The position numbers were made by a program, and so were the translations under genes. Shown here one piece after another: positions 39,321 to 47,272 of a stretch of DNA of 64,000 nt (its first letter is position 1; the number at the start of each line of letters is the position of its first letter). The notes beneath the pieces are model-generated. The model was given only the letters and a program-made list of their open reading frames with translations, did not search any database and was not told the DNA's origin. This DNA is from Oceanimonas pelagia (lineage in GTDB: Bacteria; Pseudomonadota; Gammaproteobacteria; Enterobacterales; Aeromonadaceae): contig NZ_CP118224.1 in NCBI RefSeq assembly GCF_030849025.1, forward strand, positions 356,001 to 420,000, in the 5' to 3' direction.

Positions 39321-40883
39321 TTAAAGTCCCTGCTCGGCTGCCATTCGTTTAATGATTTTCGGCGCCGTCCACAGGGTGGGCAGCAGCACCAGGGAGACCG
39401 GCACGGCGGTGACCACAATAAAGGACTGCAGGGCACTGATGCCGCCGGAGCCGATGGAAATCAGAATGGCGGCCACCACCCCCATCATGATGCCCCAGAA
39501 CACCCGCACACTGGCGTGAGGGTGATCGGTGCCGGTCATCACCATGGAAACCGCGTAGGTCATGGAGTCACCGGTAGTGGCCACGAAAATGGTGGTCAGC
39601 ACCAGAAACAGCACCGAAATCACAAAGCCCATGGGCAGTTGTTCGGTGATGGCCAGCAGGGCTGCGGGCAGGTTGAAGCCGGTAAAGGGCTCGGACACGC
39701 TGCCGGGGGTAGCCAGCTCAAAAGCCAGGCCGCTGCCGCCCATGATGGTGAACCAGAAGCAGGTGATCATGGGCGCTATGATGGAGATCAGCATGATCAC
39801 CTGGCGCACCGTGCGGCCCCGGGAAATACGCGCCACAAACATCGCCATCAGCGGCCCGTAACCCAGGAACCAGCCCCAGAAAAACACCGTCCACCAGTCC
39901 AGCCAGGCCGGATCGGCGCGGAAGGTGGCCATGGGAATAAAGTTGCTCAGATACAGACCAAAGGCGTGCAGGTAGGTATCGACGATAAAGGCGGTGGGGC
40001 CGAAGAAAAAGATAAACAGCATCAGAAAGGCGGCCAGCACCACGTTGATGTTACTCAGGATCTGAATACCGCGGGTCACACCACTGACAGCCGACAGGGT
40101 ATAAATGGCGATAAGGCCGATCAGAATGGTGACCTGGGTGCTGTAGACGTCGGGAATGCCGAACAGCTTTTCCAGGCCAAAGCTGACCTGCAGGCCGAGA
40201 AAACCGATGGGCCCTACGGTGCCGGCGACCACCGCCAGTACGCAGCTGGCATCCACCAGGGCGCCCAGCCAGCCTTTCATGACCTTGTCGCCAAACACCG
40301 GATACAGCAGGGTGCGGGGCTTCAGCGGCAGGCCCTTGTCATAGTGCAGGTGCATAAACACCACCCCGGTCAGGCTGCCGAGAATGGCCCAGGCCAGAAA
40401 GCCCCAGTGCATAAAGCTCTGGGCCATGGCGTTGATGGCCATGTTCAGCTTGTCGGTCTCACCGGCGTAGAGCGGCGGTGGTGAGATAAAGTGCGCCATG
40501 GGCTCGGCGGCGGCCCAGAACACGCCTCCCCCGGCCAGCAGGGTACACATGATGATCGACATCCACTGAAAGGTGGACATTTCGGGTACGCTCAGGTTGC
40601 CCAGGCGTACCTGCCCGCCGCGGCCGATGGCCATCACCAGGCCGATCAGAAAGGTCATCAGCAGCAGCACCTGCCAGTAGGCACCGAACAGCCGGGTTGA
40701 GGTGGCAAAGGCGCTGTTAACCAGCTGTGAGACCAGCTCGATATCGTACAGGGCGGCGGCCACAAACAGCAGCAGGGCGCCGCCACTGATTGCAAACACC
40801 GGTAAATCGAGACTGGAAAGCAGGGTGGGCTTGCCGTTGATATCCTTATCCATGGCCAGGGTTGCCTCGGTTGAATTGCTCAT
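39321..40883 (-). CDS. BCCT family transporter (betaine/carnitine/choline type)
   Basis: Secondary transporter for quaternary ammonium or related zwitterionic compounds. 520 aa; the start at 40883 follows GGAGG by about 6 bases, better than the ATG at 40895. About twelve hydrophobic helices. Family landmarks: the Trp-rich segment WWTVFFWGWFLGYGPLMAMFVARISRGR, and GGGVFWAAAEPMAHF. Co-oriented with a dipeptidase-like gene (56 bases upstream) and an aldehyde dehydrogenase gene, which suggests import of a compound for catabolism rather than osmoprotection alone. The substrate cannot be read from sequence. Confidence 0.93.
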   Translation of the reverse strand: MSNSTEATLAMDKDINGKPTLLSSLDLPVFAISGGALLLFVAAALYDIELVSQLVNSAFATSTRLFGAYWQVLLLMTFLIGLVMAIGRGGQVRLGNLSVPEMSTFQWMSIIMCTLLAGGGVFWAAAEPMAHFISPPPLYAGETDKLNMAINAMAQSFMHWGFLAWAILGSLTGVVFMHLHYDKGLPLKPRTLLYPVFGDKVMKGWLGALVDASCVLAVVAGTVGPIGFLGLQVSFGLEKLFGIPDVYSTQVTILIGLIAIYTLSAVSGVTRGIQILSNINVVLAAFLMLFIFFFGPTAFIVDTYLHAFGLYLSNFIPMATFRADPAWLDWWTVFFWGWFLGYGPLMAMFVARISRGRTVRQVIMLISIIAPMITCFWFTIMGGSGLAFELATPGSVSEPFTGFNLPAALLAITEQLPMGFVISVLFLVLTTIFVATTGDSMTYAVSMVMTGTDHPHASVRVFWGIMMGVVAAILISIGSGGISALQSFIVVTAVPVSLVLLPTLWTAPKIIKRMAAEQGL

Positions 40884-40939
40884 GTTCGCCTCCATAGCGC
40901 TACATCATGCGAAGGGGAGCCGGGAGCTCCCCGTCATCC

Positions 40940-41950
40940 TTATCGAGCAGTGGCCTGCGGCTGCAGGGCCTCGTCCAGAAAGTTGAGCCAGTTCAGGCCC
41001 ATGATTTTGGCCACGTCGTCCTTGCCAAAGCCCCGGGCCAGCAGCCCCTGGGTCAGGTTGGGAAAGTCGCGGCTGTCGCGGAACCAGGACAGCGGGCGGG
41101 GCCAGTCGGCATTGGACTTGGAGCCTTCACCGTAGTCCATGGTTTTGGACCAGCGGCCGTTGCGCATCCATTCCAGTACCGACAGCGGCTGGTTCTGGCA
41201 CAGATCGGTGCCGATGCCCAGTCGTTCCACGCCCATCAGATCGGCGGTGCGGGCGATCATGTCGCAGTAGTCTTCCAGGGTGCAGTCCGGGCCGTTTTTC
41301 AGATGGAACGGATAGGCACTGAAGCCCAGCAGGCCCCCCGACTCGGCCAGTGCCTTGAGCACGGTGTCCGACTTGTTGCGCTTGGCGGCGTGAAAGCTCA
41401 GCGGGTTGGCGTGGGAGATCACGATGGGTCGCTCCGAGATCTCGATGGCCTCCAGGGTGCTGCGTTCGGCGCTGTGGCTCATGTCCACCACCATGCCCAC
41501 CCGGTTCATTTCCCGAATCACCTGACGGCCGAAGCGGGTCACGCCGCTGTCTTCCGCCTCGTAGCAACCACAGGCCAGCAGGCTCTGGTTGTTGTAGGTC
41601 AGCTGCATGATCATCAGGTTCAGATCCCGCATCACCTCCACCATGCCGATGTCGTCCTCGATCGGCGAGCAGTTCTGTGCACCGAACATGATGCCGACCT
41701 TGCCCTCGGCCTTGGCACGGCGAATGTCATCGGCGCTGCGCACCGGCATGATCAGGTCGCCGTGCTGTTCGAACTGACGATTCCATTCGGCAATGCGCAT
41801 CAGGGTTTCACGAATTTGCTCGTGATAGACGATGGTGGCATGCACCATGGTCACGCCGCCTTCGCGCAGCTGTTCGAAGATCTCCCGGCTCCAGTTGGAA
41901 TACTGCAGCCCGTCGATCACGATCATTTCGTTATGCAACTCTCTGCTCAT
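40940..41950 (-). CDS. M19 (renal dipeptidase) family protein lacking the N-terminal HxD metal motif
   Basis: 336 aa TIM-barrel of the membrane dipeptidase family. Canonical members begin with a DGHND-type motif giving two zinc ligands; here the segment is VIDGLQYSNWSRE, so His and Asp are missing. Later residues are kept: VVDMSHSAE and PIVISHANP (zinc His), GIGTDLCQN (Asp), and the C-terminal IMGLNWLNFLDEAL. From memory, the dipeptidase-like protein of the Pseudomonas glycine betaine/dimethylglycine cluster (PA5396) has a similar altered N-terminus. A true dipeptide substrate is therefore doubtful; hydrolysis of another amide or a ring compound is possible. 13 bases from the ALDH gene. Confidence 0.85.
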   Translation of the reverse strand: MSRELHNEMIVIDGLQYSNWSREIFEQLREGGVTMVHATIVYHEQIRETLMRIAEWNRQFEQHGDLIMPVRSADDIRRAKAEGKVGIMFGAQNCSPIEDDIGMVEVMRDLNLMIMQLTYNNQSLLACGCYEAEDSGVTRFGRQVIREMNRVGMVVDMSHSAERSTLEAIEISERPIVISHANPLSFHAAKRNKSDTVLKALAESGGLLGFSAYPFHLKNGPDCTLEDYCDMIARTADLMGVERLGIGTDLCQNQPLSVLEWMRNGRWSKTMDYGEGSKSNADWPRPLSWFRDSRDFPNLTQGLLARGFGKDDVAKIMGLNWLNFLDEALQPQATAR

Positions 41951-41963
41951 GATCCCGCCTCCG

Positions 41964-43406
41964 TTATGCGCGGATGTAGGTGGTTTTCACGACGGTGTAG
42001 AATTCCCGGGCGTAGGTACCCTGCTCGCGGGGGCCGAAGCTGGAATCCTTGCGGCCGCCGAAGGGCACGTGATAGTCGGTGCCCGCGGTGGGCAGATTGA
42101 CCATGACGCAGCCGGTCTTGGCGTTGCGCTTGAAGTCGCTGGCGTACTTCAGTGACTGGGTACAGATGCCGCCGGTCAGGCCGAAGTTGGTGTCGTTCAG
42201 GGTGGCCAGGGCCTCGGCGTAGTCCTTCACCTTGATCACACAGGCGATGGGGGCAAAGGCTTCTTCCCGGTTGATGGTCATGTCGTTGGTGGTGTCCACG
42301 AACAGCGCCGGCTGCATGTAGTAGCCTTCGGTCTCTTCGTTGATCACTTCACCGCCATACACCAGCCTGCCGCCTTCGCTTTTGGCCAGCTCCAGGTACT
42401 TGAGGTTGGACTCCATCTGGCGGCCATCGGCGACGGCACCGATGTGTACGCCTTCCTTAAGCGGGTGGCCGATCACCAGCTTCTTCATGCGCTCGACCAC
42501 GGCGTCCACAAAGCGGTCGTGAATGCCTTCGGTCACGATCAGGCGGGAAGAGGCGGTGCACTTCTGGCCGGTACCGCCAAAGGCACCGTTAACGGCACAT
42601 TCCACGGCGTTGTCCAGGTCGGCGTCATCCAGCACGATCAGGGCGTTTTTGCTGCCCATTTCCAGCTGGCACTTGACCAGATTGCCGGCGGTGGCGGCGG
42701 CCACCCGGCGGCCGGTTTCCAGCGAGCCGGTGAAGGTCAGGGCATTGACCTGGCGGGAGTTGATCAGCACGTCGCCCACTTCGGCGCCCGGGCCCATCAC
42801 CAGGTTGAAGGTGCCGGCGGGCAGGTTCTGGCGGGAGATGATCTCGGTCAGCGCCCAGGCGGAGGCCGGCACCTGGTTGGCGGGTTTCCACACCACGGCG
42901 TTGCCAAAGGCCAGCGCCGGAGCGATTTTCCAGGCGCCGGTGGCGGTGGGGAAGTTCCAGGGGGTGATGATGCCCACCACGCCCACCGGCTCGCGGCGGG
43001 TCTCAATTTCAATGCCGGGGCGCACCGAGTCGGCGGTTTCGCCCATCTGGCGCAGCACTTCGGCGGCATAGTAATGGAAGAACTGGCCGGAGCGGTAGAC
43101 TTCACCGGCGCCTTCGGCCAGGGTTTTGCCTTCTTCCCGGGCCAGCAGCCGGCCCAGCTCGTCCTTGCGGGCGATCAGCTCGTCACCAATGGCCATCAGC
43201 ACGGCGTAGCGCTGCTCCAGACCACTCTTGGCCCACTCCTGCTGACCCCGGATAGCGGCTTCGATGGCGGCCCGGGTCTGGGCGGCATCGGCCTGGGCGT
43301 AGTGGCCAATCACATCGCTCAGATCGGCGGGGCTGATGTTGGCAATGGTCTTGGGGCCTTCCACCCATTCACCGGCGATATAGTTACGAAATACGGAATC
43401 GGACAT
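41964..43406 (-). CDS. NAD(P)-dependent aldehyde dehydrogenase, 2-oxoglutarate semialdehyde dehydrogenase-like
   Basis: 480 aa ALDH superfamily enzyme with catalytic C283 (GGTGQKCTASSRL) and E249 (QLEMGSKNALIVL), Rossmann segment FTGSLETGRRV, and TPWNFPTATGAWKIAPALAFGN. The last three features resemble 2-oxoglutarate semialdehyde (2,5-dioxovalerate) and succinate semialdehyde dehydrogenases. First gene of the leftward unit, divergent from a LysR gene across a 95-base A+T-rich region. A GGAGG site precedes the ATG. Exact substrate unknown. Confidence 0.87.
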   Translation of the reverse strand: MSDSVFRNYIAGEWVEGPKTIANISPADLSDVIGHYAQADAAQTRAAIEAAIRGQQEWAKSGLEQRYAVLMAIGDELIARKDELGRLLAREEGKTLAEGAGEVYRSGQFFHYYAAEVLRQMGETADSVRPGIEIETRREPVGVVGIITPWNFPTATGAWKIAPALAFGNAVVWKPANQVPASAWALTEIISRQNLPAGTFNLVMGPGAEVGDVLINSRQVNALTFTGSLETGRRVAAATAGNLVKCQLEMGSKNALIVLDDADLDNAVECAVNGAFGGTGQKCTASSRLIVTEGIHDRFVDAVVERMKKLVIGHPLKEGVHIGAVADGRQMESNLKYLELAKSEGGRLVYGGEVINEETEGYYMQPALFVDTTNDMTINREEAFAPIACVIKVKDYAEALATLNDTNFGLTGGICTQSLKYASDFKRNAKTGCVMVNLPTAGTDYHVPFGGRKDSSFGPREQGTYAREFYTVVKTTYIRA

Positions 43407-43469
43407 GAGGGACCTCCTTTATCTTGGTTGGAGTCATGATAGGAGCTGTGTTTTAATAATAAAAATTAA

Positions 43470-43482
43470 TTAATGATATTAA
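43470..43482. promoter_or_regulatory. Putative LysR operator, T-N11-A dyad
   Basis: TTAAT-GAT-ATTAA, an interrupted palindrome that fits the T-N11-A LysR box, centred 26 bases before the LysR start codon in the only strongly A+T-rich part of the divergent region. Confidence 0.6.
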
Positions 43483-43501
43483 CTGATAAGGAAGGCTTAT
43501 C

Positions 43502-44392
43502 ATGCTGCCGGAGTTCAAGGTAACGCAGCTGCGTCATTTCGTGTGGGTGGCCGAGCTGAAGGGGTTTCACCTGGCGGCGGAAAAGGCCCACCGCACCCAG
43601 CCCGCCATTTCGTTATCGATTCGCGATCTGGAAAGCAAACTGGGCGAAGCCCTGTTTGAAAAACGCAACAGCCGCACCGCCAAGACCGAGCTGACGCCCT
43701 TTGGCCGCCAGTTCCTGCCCCGGGCCAAGGAGCTTATTGCCCATCATGATCGCATTGCCGAAGACATGGCGTTGCTGGCCGAGCATAAAACCGGTCACTT
43801 GCGGCTGGCCTCGGTGCCGTCCATTGCCAGCCGGTTTCTGCCGGGTCTGCTGCTCGACTTTATCGGTGACAGCGAGCTGCACGTCAGTGTGTTTGACGAC
43901 AACTCCCGCGCGGTGCTGAAGATGGTGGAAAACCAGCAGGTGGACTTCGGCATCGCCAGCCTGTTTGATGATCAGGACCAGAGCGAGAAATGCTATACCC
44001 CGGTATGGAAGGACAAGCTGGGGGTGGTGTGCCTCAAGGAACATCCGCTGGCCGCCAGTCAGGCGCTGCACTGGCGCGAGCTCAAGCCCTACCGGCTGAT
44101 CCGCAACGGCACCTCCAGCCTGCTGAAAGGCAGTGCGGCGGAGTCGCTGCTGGCCCACTCCCAGTATTATATTTCCAACATGATTTCCCTGATCGCCATG
44201 CTCGAGGCGGGCTTTGGCATTACCACCCTGCCCTGGTACGCCTTTCCCCAGGGGAACACCCGGCTGACCTTTATTCCCCTGCATACCCCCGAGATCACTC
44301 GCCATGTGGGCATCATTCAGCTCAACAACAAGTCGCTGACGCCGCCCGCCCAGGCGCTGGTTGACTTTATTCTGGCCAGTCGCACGGACTGA
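43502..44392 (+). CDS. LysR family transcriptional regulator
   Basis: 296 aa. N-terminal winged helix (residues 8-66) with FHLAAEKAHRTQPAISLSIRDLESKLG, a standard LysR DNA-binding signature; the C-terminal effector domain is periplasmic-binding-protein-like. Divergent from the ALDH-dipeptidase-BCCT-RidA unit, with a T-N11-A palindrome between, so it most likely activates that unit in response to a pathway metabolite and represses itself. It may also control the two unknown genes downstream. AAGGAAGG precedes the ATG. Confidence 0.93.
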   Translation: MLPEFKVTQLRHFVWVAELKGFHLAAEKAHRTQPAISLSIRDLESKLGEALFEKRNSRTAKTELTPFGRQFLPRAKELIAHHDRIAEDMALLAEHKTGHLRLASVPSIASRFLPGLLLDFIGDSELHVSVFDDNSRAVLKMVENQQVDFGIASLFDDQDQSEKCYTPVWKDKLGVVCLKEHPLAASQALHWRELKPYRLIRNGTSSLLKGSAAESLLAHSQYYISNMISLIAMLEAGFGITTLPWYAFPQGNTRLTFIPLHTPEITRHVGIIQLNNKSLTPPAQALVDFILASRTD

Positions 44393-44740
44393 ACCACAGC
44401 CCCTGCCGGCTTCGCACCGGCAGTATGCTCCTCACAAACCTGCGCAACCTCTCATTTTTGTTGCTTGATTGTTTCCGTCTGGTGACTGAGATTTTAACGT
44501 TGGTATCAGTATTTGTGCGGGTTGGCAGCATTTCGATAAACTTTCCTTATCAATTGATATAGCCATTTAACTTGTCGGGTTTTATTGACCTGGTTGATGA
44601 TTCGCTGCATGAGGCGGGAGGAAGGAGCGCAGGCGCGGCGGTAACTGGCCGGTGTCTGCCCCTCCGGGCCCTGTGCCGTCCCGGACCCTGTCCGGTTTAC
44701 GGCGCAACAAGGATATGTCGCAATTATCGAGGGTAGAAAC
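44393..44740. other. Long leader region upstream of the 573-aa gene
   Basis: About 350 bases without a gene. It holds a CTGCCGG/CCGGCAG hairpin (44403-44423, no T-run) after the LysR gene, a perfect 12-bp palindrome TATCAATTGATA (44548-44559), an A+T-rich stretch from about 44450 to 44600, and then a C/G-rich tract with repeated CCGGACCCTGTCCGG-like segments (about 44650-44700). Confidence 0.5.
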
Positions 44741-46462
44741 ATGATGAGGTTGGCTGCGATCAAGGCCTCGCTGCGGGGACCAAATGCACTACCGCTGCGC
44801 CCGGCAGAGCAGGTGATGGATCTGGAGCGACTGGGTGCCATGCATCAAAGCCGGTTGAGCTTTATGCGAACCCTGGTACGCCGCATTATGCTGGAACGCT
44901 GGCAGGTGAACATTGCTCGCCAGGAGCTGTGTGCCGAGGGCTATGGCACCCTTGTCTACGAAATCAACACCCCCCAGGGTCTGTTCAGCTTTGTGATTTT
45001 TTCCGATTACCTGAGCCCGGAAGAGCGTAACGACCGGGTGATCGCCAGCAAGTGGGATCTGACCATGGCGCTGGTGGAAGGCCGGGTTGAAGACGACTAC
45101 CTGGCCTTTCTGCGCCGGAATGTTCCCCTGCAGGAAGCCGGCCGGGTGGACTCCCGGGTGTTTGTATTGTCCCGTGCCAATCGCAGTGCCCGCAATTTCG
45201 ATTATGTGGTGGCGCAGCTGAGCCGGGGTGAGCAACCCGATGTGGCCCGTATTGCCGAGGTCGGTTACCTCTACCGCACCACTGCGGTCTACGGCAGCGG
45301 CAAGCTGGGCATGGCCGACTGGGACAAGGTCAGCAGCCGCTATCCGGATTTTGCCCGCCCGTTTGCGGCCGAGATGTTTGCCTGCTTTATGCTGCGCAAC
45401 TTCAGTCTGCTGCAGGTCGAACACATCGCCCGGCAGCGGGATCCACAGCGCTTCACGGCCATGCAGCCCGAGATCAAGCGCTACTTCGGCATCGGCAACT
45501 CCACCGGTCTGGGCATGGCCCCTTATCTTATTAACCACCCCATACTGATCAACCGCTGGATCGAAATGCGCGAGCTGGCCCTGGCCCAGGTGCGGGCGCT
45601 GGGGCATATCGATGAAGGAGTGCGCCGGCGTCTGGATGAATTGCTGGGCCGCTGCTCTCGGCATATTGCCGAAACCGTGACGGAAGATGCCTGGCAGAGC
45701 GATAACAATCGCCGGGTGATCGAAGATCTTGCGGCGTTGCGGGAGCAGGCCGCTGTGGGGCTGGATAGCTGGAACGAGCTGCTGGCCTGGAGCGAGCAAC
45801 ATTGTTCGCTGCAGGGGCAGGAGCTGCTGGTGTCGGTGATGCTGGAGCTCTACCCGCAGCTGGTAGATGGCCTGGAGGAGTACTATTGTGCGGAAGAGTT
45901 TCTCGATCTGGATCCGCTGATGCCACTGCAGCAGCTTAAGGAAGTGATTGAACAACGCTATGCCTGGGCGCTGAAAATCGACTTCAGCGATCCGAAAAAC
46001 CGGGATATTTTCTGGTACCGCTCGGAAGAAAAAATGGAGCCCCGCCTGGGCAAATGCGAGCTGGACGATGGCCGGGAAAAGCAGATGGCACTGGGCGTGG
46101 GCTATGCCGTACACCGCTGTTACCAGCAGTTGTGTCAATATATTGAAGAGTTTCCGGAGCACACCACGGCCCGCTTTATGGTGGCCCGCCCCAAGCTGCG
46201 CGGCATCGTGCGCCGTATTCAGAGCATGAACCGCTGTGTGTACGGTGACATTCAGGCCAACCTGCTGGCCCATGATGTGCTGCCCATGCACCTGCTGCGC
46301 TGCAAGCTGTCGTTTTTCGGGGTGAGCAAGTTTGATCCGCGCTCCCGGCTGTGGGTGCGCAACACCATGTATCAGGGCGCCCCGCTGATCGAAGACATCG
46401 GCAGAACCTACAACGACGACTGGTTTATGCCCCTGGCACCGACCGTGGAAGGAGACGACTGA
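44741..46462 (+). CDS. Conserved-looking protein of unknown function, 573 aa
   Basis: I do not recognise the family. 573 aa, soluble (no signal peptide or membrane segment), mixed helical, with many charged residues. Notable segments: FSFVIFSDYLSPEERNDRVI and VEDDYLAFLRRNVPLQEAGR in the N third, FGIGNSTGLGMAPYLINHPI near the middle, and KNRDIFWYRSEEKMEPRLG in the C third; GNSTGLGMAP is a glycine-rich loop candidate. Base composition and codon use match the genome, so it looks like a genuine long-resident gene. GAGGG lies 8 bases before the ATG. Its stop overlaps the next start by one base (TGATG), so the two are probably translated together and may form a complex. Isocitrate dehydrogenase kinase AceK has similar length but no sequence resemblance. 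Confidence 0.8.
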   Translation: MMRLAAIKASLRGPNALPLRPAEQVMDLERLGAMHQSRLSFMRTLVRRIMLERWQVNIARQELCAEGYGTLVYEINTPQGLFSFVIFSDYLSPEERNDRVIASKWDLTMALVEGRVEDDYLAFLRRNVPLQEAGRVDSRVFVLSRANRSARNFDYVVAQLSRGEQPDVARIAEVGYLYRTTAVYGSGKLGMADWDKVSSRYPDFARPFAAEMFACFMLRNFSLLQVEHIARQRDPQRFTAMQPEIKRYFGIGNSTGLGMAPYLINHPILINRWIEMRELALAQVRALGHIDEGVRRRLDELLGRCSRHIAETVTEDAWQSDNNRRVIEDLAALREQAAVGLDSWNELLAWSEQHCSLQGQELLVSVMLELYPQLVDGLEEYYCAEEFLDLDPLMPLQQLKEVIEQRYAWALKIDFSDPKNRDIFWYRSEEKMEPRLGKCELDDGREKQMALGVGYAVHRCYQQLCQYIEEFPEHTTARFMVARPKLRGIVRRIQSMNRCVYGDIQANLLAHDVLPMHLLRCKLSFFGVSKFDPRSRLWVRNTMYQGAPLIEDIGRTYNDDWFMPLAPTVEGDD

Positions 46463-47211
46463 TGCAGGTTTCAATGAATGAGCTGAAGGCGGCGCTGCGC
46501 CGCTGCTTTGAAGCGTGCGGTTACTTTGTGGGCAATTATGAAGACGCCGCCAACATGGTGCTGTGGCTGGAAAAACACGGCCTGGGCGGGCTGGCGGAGC
46601 TGGAGCGGGCCTTGCCCTACCTGACCGAAGATGCCGACAAGCCCCTGAGTACGGTCGTCTATGAAGACAGCACCTCGGCCATTATCGACAGCAACGGTCG
46701 CAGTGCCCTGAACTGCATTGCCGCTTCGGTGGATCTGGCCCATGCCAAGGCGCTGGAAAGCGGTATTGCCACCATTACCGTGCACAACTGTCACAACCGC
46801 ATGTTTGCCCTCAAGGCCCTGACCGACTGCGGCCGGCGCGGCATCAGCGTGACCGCCTACTGGCAGAACGGCAGCACCACGGTGAAGGAATATGCCGCGG
46901 CCATCAAGGCGGGAGAGCGCTACCCCAGTTTCAGTGAGGCCTCCACCAGTCTGGTAACCACCCCGGAAGAGCAGCAGGCGCTGACCATCGTCTGCAGCTC
47001 CCGGGTGGATCTGGCCGGCTCACTGCAGCGCTCCAAGGGCAACCGTCATGCCCGTTATCTGAGCCCCGAGGATCTGGCAGAAAACAAGGAATACGTGATC
47101 GATAATGGTATTGAGATCGACGAAGCCTTGTGGGCCGAGATCAATCGCATCGGCGCCGGTATTCTGGTGGAAAACAGCGAACGTTCCCGGCTGGGGGCGG
47201 GGGCACAATAA
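46462..47211 (+). CDS. Protein of unknown function, DUF3726-like with LDH2/MDH2-like segments
   Basis: 249 aa. The N-terminus MQVSMNELKAALRRCFEACG followed by EDAANMVLWLEKHGLGGL resembles DUF3726 proteins. The middle, HAKALESGIATITVHNCHN, reads like the malate/lactate dehydrogenase LDH2 family segment that contains the NSNHFG active-site His (here HNCHN). It is about 100 residues shorter than LDH2 enzymes and lacks a clear nucleotide-binding region, so it may be a degenerate or repurposed relative. No membrane segment. Coupled to the 573-aa gene by a one-base overlap. Function not assigned; the resemblance needs profile comparison. Confidence 0.7.
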   Translation: MQVSMNELKAALRRCFEACGYFVGNYEDAANMVLWLEKHGLGGLAELERALPYLTEDADKPLSTVVYEDSTSAIIDSNGRSALNCIAASVDLAHAKALESGIATITVHNCHNRMFALKALTDCGRRGISVTAYWQNGSTTVKEYAAAIKAGERYPSFSEASTSLVTTPEEQQALTIVCSSRVDLAGSLQRSKGNRHARYLSPEDLAENKEYVIDNGIEIDEALWAEINRIGAGILVENSERSRLGAGAQ

Positions 47212-47222
47212 GCTCCTCGTTA

Positions 47223-47265
47223 CACCGGCCGGACTCTTTCGGCCGGTGCATAGCACTCTTTTTCT
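47223..47265 (+). terminator. Terminator-like hairpin after the DUF3726-like gene
   Basis: Stem CACCGGCC / GGCCGGTG with a 10-base loop, followed 10 bases later by CTTTTTCTCT. The T-run is displaced, so strength is uncertain. Confidence 0.55.
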
Positions 47266-47272
47266 CTCATGC

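Noticed and set aside
44741-46462. Isocitrate dehydrogenase kinase/phosphatase (AceK), suggested by length
   Set aside because: The sequence does not resemble AceK and no aceBA genes are near.
44789-46474. 561-codon open frame antisense to the 573-aa gene
   Set aside because: The sense gene has a ribosome binding site, a coupled downstream partner and a more protein-like composition; the antisense product is His/Gln-rich in the manner of shadow frames.
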